In this document: positions 1 through 4,747 of the stretch, piece by piece
Layout of the letters: each line of letters opens with the position of its first letter
How positions within the stretch are numbered: position 1 is the first letter of the stretch
NCBI GenBank assembly: GCA_021845835.1
Contig: JAJZVE010000405.1
Coordinates: 1-5,129, forward strand
DNA length: 5,129 nucleotides
Source of the DNA: Pseudomonadota bacterium
Lineage (GTDB): Bacteria > Pseudomonadota > Alphaproteobacteria > Acetobacterales > Acetobacteraceae
Reading direction: 5' to 3'
Program-made: the position numbers and the translations under genes
The notes under the pieces: generated by a model
Databases searched by the model: none
The model's input: only the letters and a program-made list of their open reading frames with translations
Told to the model about the DNA's origin: nothing

Positions 1-348
1 GTCCGCCCGCAGGATGGTGATGCGGGTGCCACGTTCCACCGCCCAGGCCGCGGCCTGGGCCACGTCGCGGTCGCAGGCGCCGGGCACGAGGGCGCGCACC
101 GCCGGGACCAGCGCCAGCAGGCGAAGCGTGCGCCCTGTCTCGTCGATCATCTCGGCCTGCTGGGCGGTGCCCAGGCGGGCGGAACTGGTCGCGCGGGCGG
201 CGGCGGTGTGCAGCGCCTGTCCGCGGTCCAGCAGGCCGGCCACCACCAGCAGCGCCAGCAGCGGCGCGGCGGTGAGCACGCCCATGACCATGATCCGCTC
301 GCGCAGACCATCCAGGAAGCCAGGCGGTCGCCGGTTCTCTCGGCCCAT
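1..348 (-). CDS. Membrane sensor protein, N-terminal part (probable dCache-type sensor; 3' end outside window)
   Basis: The reverse strand is open from an ATG at 348 to the window edge, giving 116 residues with no stop. Seen: a basic N-terminus (MGRENRRPPGFLDGLRER), a hydrophobic helix at about residues 20-41 (MVMGVLTAAPLLALLVVAGLL), then a soluble helical stretch (residues about 42-90) and the start of a domain containing PGACDRDVAQAAAW. This plan (short cytoplasmic tail, one membrane helix, helical linker, then 'LxxVPAVRA...C') matches the extracytoplasmic sensor region (dCache/PDC-like) of many Rhodospirillales histidine kinases, diguanylate cyclases and chemoreceptors. The output domain lies beyond the window, so the reaction cannot be named. 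An AGGGGA lies 12 bases upstream of the start, which is longer than ideal. The gene is divergent from the esterase-Hint gene. I am confident it is a gene, but less so of the sensor subclass. Confidence 0.75.
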   Translation of the reverse strand, partial: MGRENRRPPGFLDGLRERIMVMGVLTAAPLLALLVVAGLLDRGQALHTAAARATSSARLGTAQQAEMIDETGRTLRLLALVPAVRALVPGACDRDVAQAAAWAVERGTRITILRAD

Positions 349-401
349 GAGCCAGAATCGTCCCCTTGCCGATGCGCTCCGGATCGCTGTCAGTCCGTTG
401 C

Positions 402-430
402 CTGATAGGATGTTTCCGGGGCCGCCGCAA
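402..430 (-). promoter_or_regulatory. Candidate sigma-70-type promoter for the sensor gene
   Basis: On the reverse strand TTGCGG (430-425) is followed after 17 bases by TATCAG (407-402). This is 3/6 and 4/6 to the housekeeping consensus with ideal spacing. It would start transcription near 395, about 47 bases before the ATG at 348. The match is modest and chance matches occur, but the location and spacing fit. Confidence 0.35.
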
Positions 431-542
431 ATCAATCGGCGAAATTCGCGGATCGTCTTCAGGAATGTAGCAGCAGGCATGGCTGTATCGAGACCCTTGC
501 GGTTTGGCCCTCGTCTCGGCATCGTGATGGACGGAAACGTGC

Positions 543-550
543 AAAGGAGA
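543..550 (+). promoter_or_regulatory. Ribosome-binding site of the esterase-Hint gene
   Basis: AAAGGAGA lies 8 bases before the ATG at 559. It is a strong Shine-Dalgarno sequence and fixes this start. The protein therefore begins only 16 residues before the catalytic GDSL motif, with no room for a signal peptide. Confidence 0.8.
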
Positions 551-558
551 GCCGGTTC

Positions 559-2172
559 ATGGCGACGACCACCGCCCTGCCGACATACGGCGCCATCTAT
601 GCATTCGGGGACAGTCTGTCGGATGCGGGCAACCTGTCGATCGTGACGCAGGCGGCCGAACCGGTTTCGCCGCCCTACTATCTGCAGAATTACGGCACGC
701 TCAGCGCCGCGGTGTTCAGCAACGGGCCGACCTGGGTGCAGAATCTCGCGCTCGCCCTCAATCTGGGCACGCTGGCGCCCAGTTTCGCCGGCGGCAACGA
801 TTTCGCCGTTGGCGGCGCCGAGACCGGCGCGACGCCGCAGAATGCCGCCAACACGCAGATTCAGGCCATTTCGTTGCCGGCGCAACTGGCGCGGTTCGCG
901 GCCAACGTGGCGCATCCGGCGGCAAATGCGCTCTACACGATCTCGATCGGCGCCAATGACGTGCTGGCGATTCTCGGCGCGACCGGCCTGACGGCGCAGC
1001 AGCAGGCCACCGACGTGGCCGACGCGGTGGCCAACGAACTCGGCTTCGTCGCCTCCCTTGCCGCGGCCGGCGCCAAGAACCTCATCGTGATGAACGTGCC
1101 CGACCTGGGCAAGACGCCCGATGTGACCAGCGGGGCGGTCAACGGCAGTTTCCTGCCCTCAGCGGCACTGGACGCCACCGCTTCCTCGCTGGCCAGCGCC
1201 TACAACGCGGAACTGAGCAGCGGGCTGGCCTCGCTGGCCGGCGCCGATTCGCTGAACGTGCATATTCTCGATGCGTACCATCTGGTCGACAACGCGGTTG
1301 CCAGTCCCTCGGCCTTTGGCCTGACCAATGCCACCACGCCGGTCTGGAGCGGCACATACGCCAGTGCCACCAGCGGCACGCTCGCGGCCACCGGCGTCGC
1401 CGCGCAGGACCAGTATCTGTTCTGGGATGGCGTCCACCCGACCGAGACCGGCCATCTGGCCCTCGCCGCGCAGGCGGAGGCGCTGCTGTCCGGCGCCGTC
1501 GCCTGTTTCGCCGCCGGCACGCGCATCGCGACCGCGCGCGGCGACATCGACGTGGAGGCGCTGCGCGCCGGCGATGTCGTGCGGCTCGCCGACGGCGGCG
1601 CGGCGCCGGTGACATGGCTGGGCCATCGCCGCGTGGCGTGCCGCCGCCATGCCCGCCCCGCCGACGTGATGCCGGTGCGCATCGCCGCGCATGCCTTCGG
1701 CCTCGGCCGGCCGGGCCGCGACCTGATCCTGTCGCCCGACCACGCCGTGTTCGTCGAGGACGTGCTGATCCCGGTCCGCTACCTGCTGAACGACGCCACC
1801 GTGCGGCAGGAGGAGGTGGACGCCGTAACCTACTGGCATGTCGAACTGGACCGGCATGCGGTGCTGCTGGCCGAGGGACTGCCGGCCGAAAGCTATCTCG
1901 ACACCGGCAACCGCGCGGCCTTCGCCAATGGCGGCGCCGTGGTCATGGCGCAGCCGGCGTTCGCGCGCGACAGGTGGCGCCATGCCGGCTGCGCGCCCCT
2001 GGTCACCGCCGGGGCGGCGTTCGATCTGGTCTATCGCCGGCTGATCGTGCAGGCGCTGGCGCTGGGCTGGCGGATGCGGGACGCCGGAGAGGGGCGGATC
2101 TTCTGGACGGCGCCGGCGGAGCGCGCGGCCGGCGCTCAGGCGAAGAAGAACGCCGTCGCGAACAACGCGTAG
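559..2172 (+). CDS. SGNH/GDSL esterase-lipase fused to C-terminal Hint (hedgehog/intein-type) autoprocessing domain
   Basis: This 537-residue protein has two parts. Residues 10-310 are a GDSL (SGNH) hydrolase of the family that cleaves lipid, acyl or sugar esters. Block I is FGDSLSDAGN (nucleophile Ser19), block II DFAVGGAE (Gly85/86), block III IGANDV (Asn133) and block V DGVHPTETGH (Asp290, His293), so the catalytic set is complete. From Cys316 a Hint_2-like domain begins: CFAAGTRIAT, VEALRAGDVV, then PGRDLILSPDHAVFVEDVLI (Ser392/His395 match the TxxH step of inteins and Hedgehog), YWHVELDRHAVLLAEG and ESYLDTG. A tail with GCAPLV (Cys478) follows. Hint domains perform an N-S acyl shift at their first Cys, so release of residues 1-315 is predicted but not shown. 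There is no signal peptide and no RTX repeat. The esterase half has no Cys, one Arg (112) and two Lys, while the Hint half has 25 Arg. Low-Cys, acidic passengers are typical of non-Sec exported proteins. The natural substrate is unknown. The last 37 bases overlap the convergent antiporter gene. Confidence 0.93.
   Translation: MATTTALPTYGAIYAFGDSLSDAGNLSIVTQAAEPVSPPYYLQNYGTLSAAVFSNGPTWVQNLALALNLGTLAPSFAGGNDFAVGGAETGATPQNAANTQIQAISLPAQLARFAANVAHPAANALYTISIGANDVLAILGATGLTAQQQATDVADAVANELGFVASLAAAGAKNLIVMNVPDLGKTPDVTSGAVNGSFLPSAALDATASSLASAYNAELSSGLASLAGADSLNVHILDAYHLVDNAVASPSAFGLTNATTPVWSGTYASATSGTLAATGVAAQDQYLFWDGVHPTETGHLALAAQAEALLSGAVACFAAGTRIATARGDIDVEALRAGDVVRLADGGAAPVTWLGHRRVACRRHARPADVMPVRIAAHAFGLGRPGRDLILSPDHAVFVEDVLIPVRYLLNDATVRQEEVDAVTYWHVELDRHAVLLAEGLPAESYLDTGNRAAFANGGAVVMAQPAFARDRWRHAGCAPLVTAGAAFDLVYRRLIVQALALGWRMRDAGEGRIFWTAPAERAAGAQAKKNAVANNA
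2110..2135. repeat. GC-rich inverted repeat just past the antiporter operon stop
   Basis: GCGCCGGC (2110-2117) and GCCGGCGC (2128-2135) form a perfect 8-bp stem with a 10-base loop. For the leftward operon it lies directly after the TGA at 2138-2136. It also lies inside the last codons of the esterase-Hint gene. No T-tract follows on either strand, so it is not a typical intrinsic terminator. It could stabilise the 3' end of the operon mRNA, or be a chance product of high GC. Confidence 0.3.
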
Positions 2173-3197
2173 ACGGCGATCAGCAGCACCCCCTCGAACC
2201 ATGTCGTCTCGCCGTCGGCGGCGATCGCGTTGACGATCAGGGCGGTGCCGGCGATGGCGAACAGCTCCAGCGGATTGCGGAACACCAGCGTCATCGGCTG
2301 GCCGATGAGCAGCGAGGCGATCACCAGCACCGGCGCCACCACCAGCGCCACCTGGATCGCCGAGCCGATGCAGATGCTCATCACCAGCCCCATGCGGTCC
2401 TGGTGGGCGAACCAGACGGCGGCGAACAGGTCGGAGATCGTGCCGACCAACGCCAGCACGACGACGCCCAGGAACAGCTCGCCCAGGCCCAGCGCATGGG
2501 CGGCGGCTTCCAGGGCGTTGGAGACGATTTCGCTCTCGCCGGCGGCGCCCGCGGTGACGGCGCCGAGCACCAGCAGGCTGGTCCACGCCGGCCACGCCTT
2601 GGCGTCGGCCTCCGCCTCGCCGGAGGCGAACACGTCGCGATGCGTCACCAGCGTATAGACCATGTTGCCGGCATAAAGCAGCAGCAGCACCGAGGAGACC
2701 GCGAGGCTCAGGTTCTCGTCGGCGCTGCCGGGATGCGGCCGGTGCATCACCGCGCGCCCGGTGAAATCGGCGATGGCGGGCAGCAGCAGCGCGATCAGCA
2801 CCAGAATCAGCAGGCTGGAGAGCAGGCCCGCCCGCTCGCGCCGGAAGCGCTGGCGCTCGCGGACGGCGCCGCCGACCACCACCGCCAGCCCGACGCCCAG
2901 CAGGCTGGTGCCCATGATGGACCCGGTGATCTGCGCCCGCACGATCCCGGCCTGGCCGCTGGCGAGCACGAAGCCGGCCAGCAGCAGCTCGGCCACGCTG
3001 CCGAGGCTGACGGTCAGCAGTCCCCCCACCGCCGGGCCGGTGCGCCGGGCCAGCTGGTCGGTCGCCACGCGGATCCAGTCCGCCATCACCGCGACGCCGA
3101 TGATGCCGGTCAGGAACACCCAGACCGGCGGCGCGCCCAGCACGTATTTCAGCGCCGGCGCGACCGCGGCCAGCGGCAGCAGCCCGAGCCGGATCAT
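2136..3197 (-). CDS. CaCA-family cation/H+ antiporter (Ca2+/H+ exchanger-like) with altered signature motifs
   Basis: This 353-residue integral membrane protein probably exchanges Ca2+ or another cation for protons across the inner membrane. Seen: about ten or eleven hydrophobic helices and two inverted alpha-repeats. Repeat 1 is SLGSVAELLLAGF (66-75) followed by GSIMGTSLLGVGL (92-104). Repeat 2 is SEIVSNALE (222-230), then LGELFLGVVVLALVGTISDL (238-257), then IGSAIQVALVVAP (277-289). This order is that of CAX/ChaA-type exchangers and the length is normal (E. coli ChaA is 366). The signatures deviate, however. Family GNxxE in repeat 1 is GSVAE (Ser67, Glu70 kept), the GSxxxN Asn is Thr97, and GNAAEH in repeat 2 is GTISDL (Thr253, Asp256, Leu257). 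Ion preference may therefore differ. I start it at 3197 because the ATG overlaps the upstream stop (ATGA) and the protein then begins at its first helix. The open frame continues further upstream, but only as a shadow of the other antiporter gene. Confidence 0.88.
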   Translation of the reverse strand: MIRLGLLPLAAVAPALKYVLGAPPVWVFLTGIIGVAVMADWIRVATDQLARRTGPAVGGLLTVSLGSVAELLLAGFVLASGQAGIVRAQITGSIMGTSLLGVGLAVVVGGAVRERQRFRRERAGLLSSLLILVLIALLLPAIADFTGRAVMHRPHPGSADENLSLAVSSVLLLLYAGNMVYTLVTHRDVFASGEAEADAKAWPAWTSLLVLGAVTAGAAGESEIVSNALEAAAHALGLGELFLGVVVLALVGTISDLFAAVWFAHQDRMGLVMSICIGSAIQVALVVAPVLVIASLLIGQPMTLVFRNPLELFAIAGTALIVNAIAADGETTWFEGVLLIAVYALFATAFFFA

Positions 3198-4489
3198 GGC
3201 GCCTGCGCGTCCGGCGCCGGCCGGTCCGCGGCGCTGGCCTCCAGGCGCCGGCGCAGGCGGCCGAGCCGGAGCGACAGATGCGTGCCCGTCACGCCATGCG
3301 CCACCACCGAGGCGGCGGCGGCGAGGCTGACCACGGGCCAGAGATTCGCGTCGCCGGTCATGTCCTGCGCCTGGCAGGCGTAGAACATCGCCGCCGCGCC
3401 GATCGGCCCGAACCAGCCGGCGAACAGCGCCAGGGACGGCCGCCGCGTCCAGGGCATCAGCCGGCCGAGCAGCAGCCAGGCCGGAATGCGCCGCAGCAGC
3501 AGGATGCCGGCGACGAAGGCGGCGGCGTGCCAACCCATGCCGATCCAGGCCTGCCACGGCGCCGCCGCGCCCAGCAGGAACATGATCGGCAGGTCGAAGA
3601 AGCGGCTGATCGCCTCGTTGAAATGTTCCTGGTGCTGGACGTAGTCCTCATCATACGCCTCGTTCAGCGTCGCGCCGGCGACGAAGCATCCCAGCACGCC
3701 GTCGCTGCCGATCGCCTGCAGCGCCGCCAGCGTGACGAGCGCCAGCGCCAGCGCGATCGACAGCAGCGAGGCCCGGTCGGCATCGGTCTGCCGCGCCGCC
3801 CAGCGCATGCACTTGCAGGCGAGCCAGCCGGCGGCGGCGCCGACCACGACCGCGCTGCCGACTTCCCAGGCCAGGGCGTGCCAGGCCCAGGCCGCCAGCC
3901 CGGCGCCGGCCTCGCCCGGCCGCGCCGCCATCAGGGCGATCGGCAGCAGCACGAAAGGCTGGGCCAGCCCGTCATTCGCCCCGCTCTCGGCATTGATCGC
4001 GTGGCGCAGGTCGCCCGGCACCGCACGCTCTGCCAGCGCGCCGCTGACCACCGGCGCCGACAGCACCGGATCGGTCGGCGCGACGATGGCGCCGACCAGC
4101 ACGCAGGTGAGCAGATGCAGCCGCAGCGTCGCCGCCGAGACCAGCGTGCCCGCCGCGAACATCAGGAACGTGCCGGGGATCAGCGCCACCGCCAGCCCGC
4201 TCCAGTGCCGGCGCAACCAGCCCTGCGGCAGGCGGATGGCGGCGGCGAGCACCGCGATCGCCAGCGTCACCCGCGCCGCCTCGCGCAGGAAGGCGCGCCC
4301 GGCCGCGTCATGCGCCGGATCGAGCACGACGAGGTGCAGCACATAGGGGCCGAGCAGCACGCCGGCGGCGGCGCAGACCAGCGGCTCCGACACCGACAGC
4401 CGCGAGTTGACCAGCCCGGACGTGGCCCCGAGCAGCAGCAGCAGCGCGGCGACGCACAGCGTCAGCAGCCAGGGATGCGGCAGGCTCAT
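3194..4489 (-). CDS. CPA1-family cation/H+ antiporter (NhaP-type)
   Basis: This 431-residue inner-membrane protein has about twelve hydrophobic helices and is full length for NhaP-type antiporters, which exchange Na+ (or K+/Li+) for H+. Motifs seen: VGAIVAPTDPVLSAPVV with Thr139-Asp140, NAESGANDGLAQP with Glu168-Ser169 and Asn172-Asp173, GSDGVLGCFVAGATLN (261-276), and FAGWFGPIGAAAMFYA (357-372). The ND pair together with TD and ES corresponds to the ion-binding site known from archaeal NhaP. The GWFGPIG form, rather than GxRGPRG, resembles the fungal Nha1-like branch. The C-terminus is short and basic, with no TrkA or cNMP domain. The ATG at 4489 lacks a clear ribosome-binding site but overlaps the stop of a 10-codon leader ORF (ATGA). 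The stop overlaps the CaCA antiporter start in the same way. The open frame extends to 5032, but those residues (Arg/Pro/Ala-rich) lack antiporter features and cross the divergent gene, so I reject the longer start. Confidence 0.9.
   Translation of the reverse strand: MSLPHPWLLTLCVAALLLLLGATSGLVNSRLSVSEPLVCAAAGVLLGPYVLHLVVLDPAHDAAGRAFLREAARVTLAIAVLAAAIRLPQGWLRRHWSGLAVALIPGTFLMFAAGTLVSAATLRLHLLTCVLVGAIVAPTDPVLSAPVVSGALAERAVPGDLRHAINAESGANDGLAQPFVLLPIALMAARPGEAGAGLAAWAWHALAWEVGSAVVVGAAAGWLACKCMRWAARQTDADRASLLSIALALALVTLAALQAIGSDGVLGCFVAGATLNEAYDEDYVQHQEHFNEAISRFFDLPIMFLLGAAAPWQAWIGMGWHAAAFVAGILLLRRIPAWLLLGRLMPWTRRPSLALFAGWFGPIGAAAMFYACQAQDMTGDANLWPVVSLAAAASVVAHGVTGTHLSLRLGRLRRRLEASAADRPAPDAQAP
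3198..3259 (-). promoter_or_regulatory. Inverted repeat masking the CaCA antiporter start region
   Basis: CGCCTGCGC and GCGCAGGCG form a perfect 9-bp inverted repeat (plus-strand 3251-3259 and 3200-3208). On the operon mRNA the 3' arm ends two bases before the ATG at 3197 and contains its only weak Shine-Dalgarno-like AGGCG. Pairing would hide the start until ribosomes translating the end of the NhaP-type gene open it, giving translational coupling. This is an inference; high GC makes such repeats fairly common. Confidence 0.3.
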
Positions 4490-4518
4490 GCCGCATCCGC
4501 GCCGGGCAGGTCGGACAT
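4486..4518 (-). CDS. Ten-residue leader peptide (MSDLPGADAA) coupled to the NhaP-type antiporter
   Basis: Seen: ATG at 4518, ten codons, and TGA at 4488-4486 overlapping the antiporter ATG (4489) as ATGA. The best ribosome-binding site of the operon, AAAGGAAA (4530-4523), lies in front of this ATG and not in front of the antiporter, whose own upstream bases (GATGCGGC) are poor. The likely role is to load ribosomes that reinitiate at the antiporter start, or to act as a regulatory leader ORF. The peptide has no runs of one amino acid that would suggest attenuation. It could also be an accidental ATG, with ribosomes sliding to 4489. Confidence 0.5.
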   Translation of the reverse strand: MSDLPGADAA

Positions 4519-4522
4519 GGGG

Positions 4523-4530
4523 TTTCCTTT
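4523..4530 (-). promoter_or_regulatory. Ribosome-binding site of the leader ORF
   Basis: AAAGGAAA on the reverse strand, with its AGGA 6 bases before the ATG at 4518. The next possible start, 4489, is over 30 bases away, too far to use this site directly. The site therefore favours initiation at the leader ORF. Confidence 0.6.
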
Positions 4531-4543
4531 CGGCCAGGAGCCG

Positions 4544-4580
4544 GGGCAGGCACAGGTCGGCCGGCTGCCGACGCCTGCCC
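4544..4580 (-). ncRNA. Bulged 14-bp stem-loop in the antiporter operon leader
   Basis: Read on the reverse strand: GGGCAGGC, GTCGGC, loop AGCCG, GCCGAC, bulge CTGT, GCCTGCCC. The outer arms (4580-4573 with 4551-4544, 8 bp) and inner arms (4572-4567 with 4561-4556, 6 bp) are perfectly paired, with one 4-base bulge on the 3' side. The hairpin ends 13 bases before the AAAGGAAA ribosome-binding site. The loop AGCCG is complementary to CGGCT (4543-4539) directly after the stem, which could allow an alternative fold. It probably acts as a cis-regulatory leader element (protein-binding site, ion- or pH-responsive switch, or mRNA stabiliser). I do not recognise a known riboswitch class. Confidence 0.5.
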
Positions 4581-4593
4581 GTCGATGACGTTC

Positions 4594-4637
4594 CCGCGGC
4601 GCCGCGGTTGCGCGCCGCCGTCGCCGGCGTCTCCGGC
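4594..4637 (-). repeat. Upstream leader dyads
   Basis: Two further dyads lie in the presumed 5' leader of the antiporter operon. One is a perfect 14-bp palindrome, CCGCGGCGCCGCGG (4594-4607). The other is a 5-bp stem GCCGG/CCGGC with a 5-base loop (4623-4637). Both are pure or nearly pure GC and could be chance in this composition, but they add potential structure to the leader. Confidence 0.3.
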
Positions 4638-4653
4638 CAGCCGAATGTATGCG

Positions 4654-4683
4654 GATATCTGAAATGGAAACAAAGGGTTGCAA
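4654..4683 (-). promoter_or_regulatory. Candidate promoter of the antiporter operon
   Basis: In the most AT-rich patch of this region the reverse strand reads TTGCAA (4683-4678), 18 bases, then GATATC (4659-4654). That is 4/6 to the -35 consensus and 3/6 to the -10 consensus. An overlapping alternative is TTGTTT followed after 18 bases by TACATT. Either gives a start around 4635-4650 and a leader of roughly 120-130 bases before the leader ORF. The choice between them is uncertain. Confidence 0.35.
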
Positions 4684-4690
4684 CGCCTTT
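4672..4690. promoter_or_regulatory. Nested dyad, operator-like
   Basis: AAAGG (4672-4676) and CCTTT (4686-4690) flank a centre that contains the perfect palindrome GTTGCAAC (4677-4684). It overlaps the proposed -35 of the leftward operon and lies 58 bases before the rightward start at 4748, so a regulator bound here could affect both directions. A second dyad, ACCCGG-TG-CCGGGT (4695-4708), follows at once. No regulator can be named from sequence. Confidence 0.35.
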
Positions 4691-4736
4691 CCGGACCCGG
4701 TGCCGGGTGGCAGAAGCCGCCGCATCGACAACCAAC

Positions 4737-4741
4737 GAGGA
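4737..4741 (+). promoter_or_regulatory. Ribosome-binding site of the WxPGHW protein gene
   Basis: GAGGA lies 6 bases before the ATG at 4748. Another ATG at 4741 overlaps it in a different frame and has no proper site, so 4748 is the start. That choice also gives a clean signal peptide. Confidence 0.65.
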
Positions 4742-4747
4742 TGAGCG

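Larger units (their letters stand above)
349..558. promoter_or_regulatory. Divergent intergenic region between sensor and esterase-Hint genes
   Basis: This 210-base spacer separates two head-to-head genes and should hold both promoters. It contains the reverse-strand promoter candidate at 402-430. It also contains a short dyad GCGAA-A-TTCGC at 439-449 in a relatively AT-rich patch (429-447), which could be an operator. I found no convincing forward promoter for the gene at 559. The frame of that gene stays open back through about 440 but contains no ATG, GTG or TTG start there, so no signal peptide can be recovered by extending it. Confidence 0.45.

Noticed and set aside
14..646. Forward open frame of 210 codons over the sensor gene and intergenic region
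   Set aside because: It has a Ser/Arg/Pro-rich product with no features and no ribosome-binding site. It overlaps the sensor gene, which has a clear membrane helix, and the start of the esterase gene.
2110..2135. Bidirectional intrinsic terminator between the convergent genes
   Set aside because: The 8-bp stem lacks a T-tract on either strand and lies inside coding sequence, so it is listed only as an inverted repeat.
1159..2595. Reverse open frame of 478 codons opposite the Hint region
   Set aside because: The product is Arg/Gly/Ala low-complexity and spans the ends of two convergent genes. The motif-bearing frames are the others.
1614..3383. Forward open frame of 589 codons crossing the esterase-Hint and CaCA genes
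   Set aside because: It crosses two well-supported genes out of frame and gives a low-complexity Arg/His/Gln/Gly product. It is a shadow frame.
3198..3557. N-terminal extension of the CaCA antiporter to an ATG at 3557
   Set aside because: The added residues are an out-of-frame reading of the NhaP-type gene. The ATGA overlap at 3197-3194 is the natural start.
3278..4588. Forward open frame of 436 codons opposite the NhaP-type antiporter
   Set aside because: The product is Arg/Gln/Gly-rich with no domain or hydrophobic pattern, typical of antisense frames in high-GC genes. The opposite strand encodes a convincing antiporter.
4594..4607. 14-bp palindrome CCGCGGCGCCGCGG as a specific operator
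   Set aside because: It is pure G/C in a very GC-rich leader, so chance is plausible. It is kept only as a leader dyad.
4490..4645. Known riboswitch (for example yybP-ykoY Mn2+ type) in the antiporter leader
   Set aside because: I could not find the conserved paired loops of yybP-ykoY or another class I know. Only unclassified stem-loops are supported.
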